From contig JAIDPG010000151.1 of assembly GCA_029062865.1 (NCBI GenBank), positions 1 through 11,318 of the forward strand: DNA of 11,318 bases. Reading direction: 5' to 3'. This stretch comes from Oscillospiraceae bacterium. GTDB taxonomy: Bacteria; Bacillota; Clostridia; Oscillospirales; Ruminococcaceae. Under the pieces are notes generated by a model. That model was given only the letters and a program-made list of their open reading frames with translations, did no database searches and was not told where the DNA came from. Made by a program: the position numbers and the translations under genes. This document shows positions 7,114 to 11,318 of this stretch, in pieces. How positions within the stretch are numbered: position 1 is the stretch's first letter; every line of letters starts with the position of its first letter.

Positions 7114-7452
7114 TCATCTGGGAGTGACTATCGTAATTTCCCCGCGATAAATCTCGATGATCTCCGCGCGGTTCACAAGCACAATCAGCGCGTAGTGCGA
7201 CACCGCGGCTATCTCGCTCAAGCACCTTGACATCTGCAAAAAGCCGCATTTTATCGGGGGATTTTCCGTGTTCGGAAACAAAATCACGCACGGAATGTTC
7301 TCTATGCTTCGCGGCAGCTCCGCGACTCTGTACCGCCGAATGTCAAGCCGCCCGCCGTCGAGCTTCAAGCTGCCGAGCAGCAGCTTTTCCTCGAATTTCC
7401 TCACGATTTTATAGCTTCCGAGTGCCGCCTTCAGCTTGTCAAACGCCGTCAT
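7114..7452 (-). CDS. Hypothetical protein, 112 aa
   Basis: I do not recognise this protein. It starts MTAFDKLKAALGSYKIVRKF, is fairly basic, and has hydrophobic strand-like stretches (IPCVILFPN around residue 55, SHYALIVLVNRAEIIEIY around 85-102). It has no signal peptide and no clear transmembrane helix, so it is probably a small cytoplasmic mixed alpha/beta protein. The start is well supported by AAGGAG 6 nt before the ATG. It lies alone between elements R2 and R3, with R3 ending 22 nt upstream of its ATG. That a recurring element sits at the same distance here as upstream of two well-known genes supports it being a real gene. Confidence 0.65.
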   Translation of the reverse strand: MTAFDKLKAALGSYKIVRKFEEKLLLGSLKLDGGRLDIRRYRVAELPRSIENIPCVILFPNTENPPIKCGFLQMSRCLSEIAAVSHYALIVLVNRAEIIEIYRGEITIVTPR

Positions 7453-7474
7453 TTACTTCTCCTTATTTAAATTT

Positions 7475-7564
7475 AAATTTCAAAATTCCCTCACCGTATG
7501 CTCGCTCCGCTGAGGGAAACGGTCAAGATTTTGCTTCGCAAAATCTTGACGCTTTTTGAAATTT
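7475..7564 (-). repeat. Palindromic leader element, copy R3 (upstream of the 112-aa gene)
   Basis: This is the shortest copy. Perfect terminal repeats AAATTTCAAAA (7475-7485) and TTTTGAAATTT (7554-7564) enclose a reduced proximal hairpin (TTCCCTCA ... TGAGGGAA) and a distal hairpin GTCAAGATTTTGC (7522-7534) / GCAAAATCTTGAC (7538-7550). That stem differs from R1 at two positions on each arm, and pairing is kept. The distance to the downstream ATG is 22 nt. Confidence 0.88.
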
Positions 7565-7590
7565 ATGTCATCGCCATAGTGTTGATCTTA

Positions 7591-8031
7591 TCAAAATACA
7601 TCATATATAACGGGCTGCGCAAACTTTTCCAAGTCCTCGCTTATCCAAAGCCCGCCCTCGCGGACAATGTGAAAACGATACGTCCAGCACCCGTCGTCCT
7701 CTGACATTATCGCGCAGATCTTTTCATCAAATTCGGACTGCAATCGCGCGTTGAACTGCGCGAAAAACTGCATCGCGAACGCGGGCATTATCTGCTTTTT
7801 CGGGAACAGCGAATTTATCAATACCTCGTTGTACCACGCTTCAAATTCCGTTTTGTCCGTGATGTTGCCGTCGTTCGCCTTCCCGTTGTGCGTCGCGAGA
7901 AACAAGCAGCCGTTCTCGTGCTTCAAGTCCTTGAAAAGCTTTTCTATGCGCTTTTCGGTAAGAGTGAAATCGCTCGGAGAAAGCTCGCCGCCCTTTAATA
8001 AAAGTGTCTGCATACTCTTGTTGCTTTTCAT
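7591..8031 (-). CDS. Hypothetical protein, 146 aa, coupled to the histidine kinase gene
   Basis: I do not recognise this soluble-looking protein. It begins MKSNKSMQTLLLKGGELSPSD, with a charged helical part at ~20-40 (LTEKRIEKLFKDLK), an aromatic-rich middle (FAMQFFAQFNARLQSEF) and a C-terminal segment containing CWTYRFHIVREGG. No signal peptide or membrane helix is visible. Its ATG overlaps the stop codon of the kinase gene as ATGA, the classic arrangement for translational coupling, so it is probably made together with the kinase. It could be an accessory factor or target of that system, but nothing in the sequence shows a mechanism. Element R3 begins 26 nt after its stop. Confidence 0.7.
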   Translation of the reverse strand: MKSNKSMQTLLLKGGELSPSDFTLTEKRIEKLFKDLKHENGCLFLATHNGKANDGNITDKTEFEAWYNEVLINSLFPKKQIMPAFAMQFFAQFNARLQSEFDEKICAIMSEDDGCWTYRFHIVREGGLWISEDLEKFAQPVIYDVF

Positions 8032-9083
8032 CGCTTATCCCTCAATTCCACGGTGAATTCCGTGCCCGTTCCGACCTCGGAGCTTACCGAAACATCGCCC
8101 CCGCAAAGCTCGACGATCTTCTTCACAAGCGGCAGTCCCAAGCCGTTTCCTTTGGTCGCGTGGGAAGCGTCCGCCTGGTAGAATTTCTCGAAAATGTGCG
8201 GCAGCGCGTCCTCGGGAATTCCGCAGCCGCTGTCCTTTACACGAACGATTATCAAACCGTTCTCGCGCTTCAGCGAAACGGAAAGCGAGCCGTTTTCCGG
8301 CGTGAATTTCACGGCGTTGTCGAACAGGTTGTTCCAGACGTGCGCAAGAAGCGTCTCGTTCCAGAAAAACCTGATTTCATCAAGCTCCATTTCAATCTCG
8401 ATATTCTTCGCCGACCACTGCGGCTCAAGGCGAATCATACAATCGCGGAGCTGCTCGTCCAACGGAAAATCCGTTTTCTCGGTGATGATATCCTTGTTTT
8501 CGAGATTTGTGATCAGCAGAGTATTTTGCGACAAAACGGACAGATATTCCGTCTCATCGAGGATTATTTTCGAGAACTCCCGCTGTTGCTCTTCGGTGAG
8601 GTTTCCCTCGTGAAGCTGCCTCGCGAAGCCGCGTATCGAGACAAGCGGCGTTTTGAACTCGTGGGAGAAATTCGAGATAAAATCGTTGCGGAACATTTCC
8701 GTGTTGCGAAGCTCCTCCGTCATTTCGTTGAAGTTCTGGATGAGCTCGCGGAGCTCTTTGATCGTGTGACGCTCCGACCAGCCGATCTCCAGCGTGACGT
8801 TGAAGTCGCCGTTCGTCACGCGGCGCGTCGCCTTAACGAGCTCGGAAAGCGGCTTCAGGATATTGTTCGCGATGACGAACGCCAACAGCGAGCCGACGAG
8901 AACGCTCGCGAACATCGAGCCGAGCACCGAAGTCGTGTTGCTCTCGCCGCCCGCGAGATAGCCGATGATAAGCGTCGCGGAGAACGTCAGTATATCAGAG
9001 CCGAGAATGATTATCGCGGAGATTATAGTCCACTTCATTCCGAGGCGGTTTACGACCTTGAATGGATTTTTCTTTTCCTTCAT
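8028..9083 (-). CDS. Membrane sensor histidine kinase
   Basis: This 351-residue two-component kinase has two membrane helices (~18-43 and ~55-73) separated by only about a dozen residues, then a HAMP linker (~73-126), a HisKA dimerisation domain and a HATPase_c domain. The phosphorylated histidine is His141 in FSHEFKTPL. ATP-site motifs are the N box WNNLFDNAVKF (250-260), G1 DSGCGIPE (284-291), the F box FEKFY (298-302) and G2 GNGLGLPLV (312-320). With almost no outside loop, the signal is likely sensed within or at the membrane, or passed on by a partner. GGAG lies 8 nt before the ATG, and the acetyltransferase gene ends 13 nt upstream. The cognate regulator is most likely the OmpR-type protein encoded at 10457-11131, separated from it by three small genes. 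Confidence 0.94.
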   Translation of the reverse strand: MKEKKNPFKVVNRLGMKWTIISAIIILGSDILTFSATLIIGYLAGGESNTTSVLGSMFASVLVGSLLAFVIANNILKPLSELVKATRRVTNGDFNVTLEIGWSERHTIKELRELIQNFNEMTEELRNTEMFRNDFISNFSHEFKTPLVSIRGFARQLHEGNLTEEQQREFSKIILDETEYLSVLSQNTLLITNLENKDIITEKTDFPLDEQLRDCMIRLEPQWSAKNIEIEMELDEIRFFWNETLLAHVWNNLFDNAVKFTPENGSLSVSLKRENGLIIVRVKDSGCGIPEDALPHIFEKFYQADASHATKGNGLGLPLVKKIVELCGGDVSVSSEVGTGTEFTVELRDKR

Positions 9084-9096
9084 CGCTGATTCTCCG

Positions 9097-9576
9097 TTAC
9101 AATAACTTGAAATAAGGACAAATATCCTCGTACTCCCCCGACTTCAAGCGAAAGCCCTTCGGTATCGTCCCGAGCTGCGTAAAGCCCAACCGCTCGTACA
9201 AATGCCGCGCGTGAATATTCGTCGCGACGACGGCGTTGAATTGCAGAACACCGAAGCCAAGTTTTTTCGCCTCGGCGAGGCAGTTCAGAACCAGCCTTTC
9301 GCCGATATGATGCCCGCGCTTTTCACGGCTCACCGCGTAGCTCGCGTTGCAGATATGCCCGCACCTACCGACGTTGTTCGGGTGGAGGATATACAGCCCG
9401 CAAACGCCGTTCTCGTCAACGGCAACTCCACAATAGCTCTGCCCCGCGAAGAATTCCGCGCCCGTTTTTTCATCAAGAAATTCCTCCTGCGGGAACGCGT
9501 TGCCCTCGTCAACTACCTCGTTCCAGATTTTTATCATTGCGGGCAGGTCGGCGGGCGTATACTTTCTGACTTCCAT
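9097..9576 (-). CDS. GNAT family N-acetyltransferase
   Basis: This 159-residue single-domain acetyltransferase transfers an acetyl group from acetyl-CoA to an amine on an unidentified substrate. The N-terminal strand-helix MEVRKYTPADLPAMIKIWNE is typical of GNAT. The acetyl-CoA loop is in the segment SREKRGHHIGERLV (83-96), matching the Q/R-x-x-G-x-G/A pattern loosely because the second small residue is followed by Ile-Gly. The C-terminal signature NIHARHLYERLGFTQLG is very characteristic of the family. GAGGT lies 8 nt before the ATG, inside the end of the previous gene, from which it is separated by 4 nt. The kinase gene follows after 13 nt. Its position between regulator and kinase genes suggests co-regulation with the two-component system. 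Confidence 0.9.
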   Translation of the reverse strand: MEVRKYTPADLPAMIKIWNEVVDEGNAFPQEEFLDEKTGAEFFAGQSYCGVAVDENGVCGLYILHPNNVGRCGHICNASYAVSREKRGHHIGERLVLNCLAEAKKLGFGVLQFNAVVATNIHARHLYERLGFTQLGTIPKGFRLKSGEYEDICPYFKLL

Positions 9577-9580
9577 ATAA

Positions 9581-9898
9581 TTACCTCAATTTATAATCTC
9601 CGAAATTGTTCCCCGTATATTTCACGACATCGGTATACTCACTTGCCGTGAACTTGAAAATCACCAAGCCCTCGTCAAACTTCTCCCGTATTTGATCGGC
9701 GTGAACTTTTGTGACGTAATAAACAAGACCTCTCTCAAAAGCCTCGCGCAAATACTCGCATTGCGAAGCGGTTTTCGCGGATACCTCAAAGCGCATTCCA
9801 TACGGCGCGGCGGCAAGCTTTTCCCGAAACGCATCATCGCAGGAAATGTCCAACGCCACATCGGAAATATATTTTTTATATAGGCGTTTTCTATTCAT
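9581..9898 (-). CDS. Hypothetical protein, 105 aa
   Basis: I do not recognise this small charged protein, which begins MNRKRLYKKYISDVALDI. It has no membrane segment. The middle (YGMRFEVSAKTASQCEYLREAFERGLVYYV) suggests alternating strands and helices, and the end is KYTGNNFGDYKLR. The reading frame continues upstream to 10060, but those extra codons lie on top of the preceding gene in another frame. I therefore place the start at ATG 9898, 4 nt after the stop of the 144-aa gene. The Shine-Dalgarno sequence is weak, so it may depend on coupling. Confidence 0.6.
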   Translation of the reverse strand: MNRKRLYKKYISDVALDISCDDAFREKLAAAPYGMRFEVSAKTASQCEYLREAFERGLVYYVTKVHADQIREKFDEGLVIFKFTASEYTDVVKYTGNNFGDYKLR

Positions 9899-9902
9899 AA
9901 GA

Positions 9903-10337
9903 TCACCGCAGCTCCCGGAATTCAAACCCTTGAACGGCAAACCCGTCCACTTCCAAGGGCTCAACAAATTTTTCGATATAATAATTAACGTCGGTATACC
10001 GCCGCCATTTGCCGCTGTCAAGCGTTCTTCTGTTGATATCGCAGGCGATACCGATACCAAGCTTGTCCGAAGTGTCTTTTAGCAGGTTCGTGACCGGTTC
10101 GCCGTTCTCGTAAAGCGAGATACAAACGGGCGAACCCCTGCGTTCCTTATCCTCGATAATGCCCTTAAGCTCGTCAAACGTTATGGACAAATGCTCCCAG
10201 TCATAATCGTCGGACGTGACAATATACGCGCGGTTATCGCGGTCAAAAACGCTCATTCCTTGTTTCAGATAAACGCCGACTATATCCATAATACGATACT
10301 CGCCCAAATACACCCATAAGCTCGCCTGAACCGACAT
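9903..10337 (-). CDS. Hypothetical protein, 144 aa
   Basis: I do not recognise this acidic, apparently soluble protein. It contains YLKQGMSVFDRDNRAYIVTSDDYDWEHL-like alternation of short strands and acidic turns, then ELKGIIEDKERRG and a C-terminal part with KWRRYTDVNYYIEKFVEP. No signal peptide or membrane helix is seen. ATG 10337 has AGGTG about 5 nt upstream; a second Met at residue 17 is possible but has no better site. It is the first of five tightly spaced genes (gaps 4, 4 and 13 nt, then a 4-nt overlap), 119 nt after the response regulator stop. It probably functions together with the 105-aa product that follows it. Confidence 0.65.
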   Translation of the reverse strand: MSVQASLWVYLGEYRIMDIVGVYLKQGMSVFDRDNRAYIVTSDDYDWEHLSITFDELKGIIEDKERRGSPVCISLYENGEPVTNLLKDTSDKLGIGIACDINRRTLDSGKWRRYTDVNYYIEKFVEPLEVDGFAVQGFEFRELR

Positions 10338-10410
10338 TTCACACCTCGCGTATTCTTAGCCGCATATCGCAAACCGCGAAAACATCTCAACTGTAATACA
10401 ATCAAATATC

Positions 10411-10425
10411 GCCGCCGCAGGCGGC
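10411..10425 (-). other. Short GC hairpin between the response regulator and the downstream cluster
   Basis: GCCGCC (10411-10416) and GGCGGC (10420-10425) pair around GCA. On the minus strand it is followed by GATATTTGATT, which is not a convincing U tract, so it may be a weak attenuator rather than a full terminator. Confidence 0.35.
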
Positions 10426-10456
10426 ACAAAAATTGTCAATACTAAATTATACGTTT

Positions 10457-11131
10457 TCAATTGTTTTTGATTGCTTTGTATCCCAGCCCGCGCACGGTAA
10501 CTATCGAAAAATCGGGGTTGTCCTTAAAGCGCTCGCGCAGGCGGTTGATGTGAACGTCCACCGTTCGCGCCTCGCTGTCGCTGTCCATACTCCAGAACTC
10601 CTCCATAATATTTTGCCGCGTGAACGTCTTGCCGGGGAACGACAGCAGCTTGAACAGGATCTGAAACTCCTTGCGCGGGAGAACCGTCTCCGTGCCGCCG
10701 CGCACTACCGTGAACGAGTCGTAAACAAGCTCCGTTTCTCCGATCGTCAGCCGCTGCTCCTCGCTTATCTTGCTGCGCCGCAAAAGCGCCTTTATCCGCA
10801 GAAGCATTTCCATTTCGTCGACGGGCTTTACGAGAAAGTCGTCCGTGCCGAGCATAAACGAGCGCCGCATATCCTCGCTCGTGTCCTTCGCCGTGATTAT
10901 CAGCACGGGCACGTCATTCCCGCCCTCGCGCAGCGCCTTCAGTGTGCCGTAGCCGTCGAGCTTCGGCATCATCACGTCGAGGATCATCAGATCTATATGC
11001 TGCTCCGCGATGACCTCCAGCGCCCGCTCGCCGTTTTCCGCCGTGAACACGCGGTAACCCTCCTTCTGGAGAGTGTATTCGTACAAGCGGCGAATGTTCG
11101 CTTGGTCGTCGGCGACTAAAATATTAAACAA
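10457..11131 (-). CDS. OmpR/PhoB-family response regulator
   Basis: This 224-residue DNA-binding regulator has a receiver domain (1-~118) and a winged-helix effector domain (~128-222). The acidic pocket is Asp8/Asp9 in VADDQ, the phosphorylated residue is Asp52 in LMILDVMMP, the switch Thr is 80 in LIITAKD, and the conserved Lys is 102 in LVKPVD. The wing region shows the family pattern LPRKEFQILFKLL, then VDVHINRLRERF and IVTVRGLGYKA at the C-terminus. Phosphorylation by a partner kinase, probably the one encoded at 8028-9083, would promote dimerisation and promoter binding. The start codon is TTG, supported by AGGGGGTG 7 nt upstream; an in-frame stop lies three codons before it. Palindromic element R4 lies upstream. 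Confidence 0.95.
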   Translation of the reverse strand: MFNILVADDQANIRRLYEYTLQKEGYRVFTAENGERALEVIAEQHIDLMILDVMMPKLDGYGTLKALREGGNDVPVLIITAKDTSEDMRRSFMLGTDDFLVKPVDEMEMLLRIKALLRRSKISEEQRLTIGETELVYDSFTVVRGGTETVLPRKEFQILFKLLSFPGKTFTRQNIMEEFWSMDSDSEARTVDVHINRLRERFKDNPDFSIVTVRGLGYKAIKNN

Positions 11132-11138
11132 GAAAGTT

Positions 11139-11146
11139 CACCCCCT
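11139..11146 (-). promoter_or_regulatory. Ribosome binding site for the TTG start of the response regulator
   Basis: AGGGGGTG on the minus strand lies 7 nt before TTG 11131. An in-frame TGA just upstream rules out earlier starts. Confidence 0.7.
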
Positions 11147-11155
11147 TATTTAAAA

Positions 11156-11182
11156 AAATCTCAAAATTCTTTCTTATTTTGA
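11156..11182 (-). repeat. Shortened relic of the palindromic element abutting R4
   Basis: AAATCTCAAAA (11156-11166) matches the left terminal repeat with one change. ATTTTGAAA (11176-11184) matches a right terminal repeat and runs directly into the left repeat of R4, giving the perfect palindrome ATTTTGAAA-A-TTTCAAAAT at 11176-11194. The internal hairpins are gone. Its edge is 24 nt from the regulator start codon. Confidence 0.5.
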
Positions 11183-11318
11183 AAATTTCAAAATTCCCTC
11201 ACCGTATGCTCGCTCCGCGCTTCGCGCTCCGCTGCGCTACGCTGAGGGAACCGGTCATAATTTTGCTTCGCAAAATTAGGTAGGTCGGCTTGCCGACCTT
11301 CCGGACACATTTTTGAAA
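11183..11318 (-). repeat. Palindromic leader element, copy R4 (upstream of the response regulator), interrupted
   Basis: The left repeat AAATTTCAAAA (11183-11193) is intact, and the right repeat TTTTGAAA (11311-11318) runs off the window. The proximal hairpin (TTCCCTCA ... TGAGGGAA) has an enlarged GC-rich core of CGCTCCGC/GCTACGC-type short repeats. In the distal hairpin the left arm GTCATAATTTTGC (11254-11266) is intact, but the right arm stops after GCAAAATTA (11270-11278), where foreign sequence begins. Confidence 0.82.
11279..11304. repeat. Palindromic insert inside element R4
   Basis: Compared with R1, about 26 bases replace the end of the distal hairpin arm. They contain the perfect inverted repeat AGGTCGGC / GCCGACCT (11282-11299) around TT. 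This sequence is absent from R1-R3. Confidence 0.6.

Noticed and set aside
8004..9089. Plus-strand open frame of 361 codons
   Set aside because: It is the exact shadow of the histidine kinase gene on the other strand. Its composition (Arg, Leu, Glu, Asp repeats) and lack of any domain pattern speak against a real protein.
10411..10439. TTGACA (minus strand, 10434-10439) as the -35 of a promoter for the hypothetical/GNAT/kinase cluster
   Set aside because: At 17 bp spacing the -10 position is GGCGGC, part of a GC hairpin; the AT-rich hexamers lie too far away.
10433..11119. Long plus-strand open frame of 228 codons
   Set aside because: It lies antisense to the response regulator gene, whose motifs are unmistakable. 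The frame is Arg/His/Ala-rich in the way typical of the complement of a coding strand and has no ribosome binding site.

Overview
The window looks like the chromosome of an anaerobic, gut-type member of the Clostridia (Bacillota), roughly of the Oscillospirales/Ruminococcaceae kind. The signs are strong AAGGAGG-type ribosome binding sites, TTG as well as ATG starts, a Gram-positive style lipoprotein with a Ser/Gly/Gln-rich linker, an ECF-type S component encoded without its own energising module, and moderately GC-rich genes separated by AT-rich gaps. The taxonomic guess is inference. No rRNA, tRNA, CRISPR array, phage gene or transposase gene was seen.

Positions 1-4048 hold a plus-strand operon of five genes: the end of a flavodoxin protein whose upstream part looks like a formylglycine-generating-enzyme (SUMF1) fold; a carboxymuconolactone-decarboxylase/cupin two-domain protein; a DUF362 lipoprotein; a PF03773-type permease; and an ECF transporter S-component-like membrane protein. 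Gaps are 14, 44, -14 and 13 nt, and a strong intrinsic terminator closes the unit. The first two genes suggest redox chemistry. The last three suggest an envelope import or export function for an unknown small molecule or metal.

Positions 4083-4443 are an array of three ~107-bp tandem units that each fold into a long hairpin, lying between convergent genes. After it, every gene is on the minus strand: a small four-helix membrane protein with its own near-consensus promoter, purine nucleoside phosphorylase, trans-aconitate 2-methyltransferase, and an unrecognised 112-aa protein. Further right is a compact cluster that reads, in transcription order, response regulator, two unrecognised proteins, GNAT acetyltransferase, sensor histidine kinase, unrecognised protein. 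This looks like one two-component operon whose regulator and kinase genes are separated by three small genes.

The most unusual content is a family of four ~90-140 bp palindromic elements (5915-6019, 6921-7030, 7475-7564, 11183-11318). Each has terminal inverted repeats AAATTTCAAAA / TTTTGAAATTT enclosing two hairpins. All four lie in the same orientation directly upstream of a minus-strand gene. In three cases the element edge is exactly 22 nt from the start codon. One copy keeps its hairpin through paired substitutions, and another is interrupted by a different palindrome. They may be MITE-like mobile repeats, structured 5' leaders, or both.
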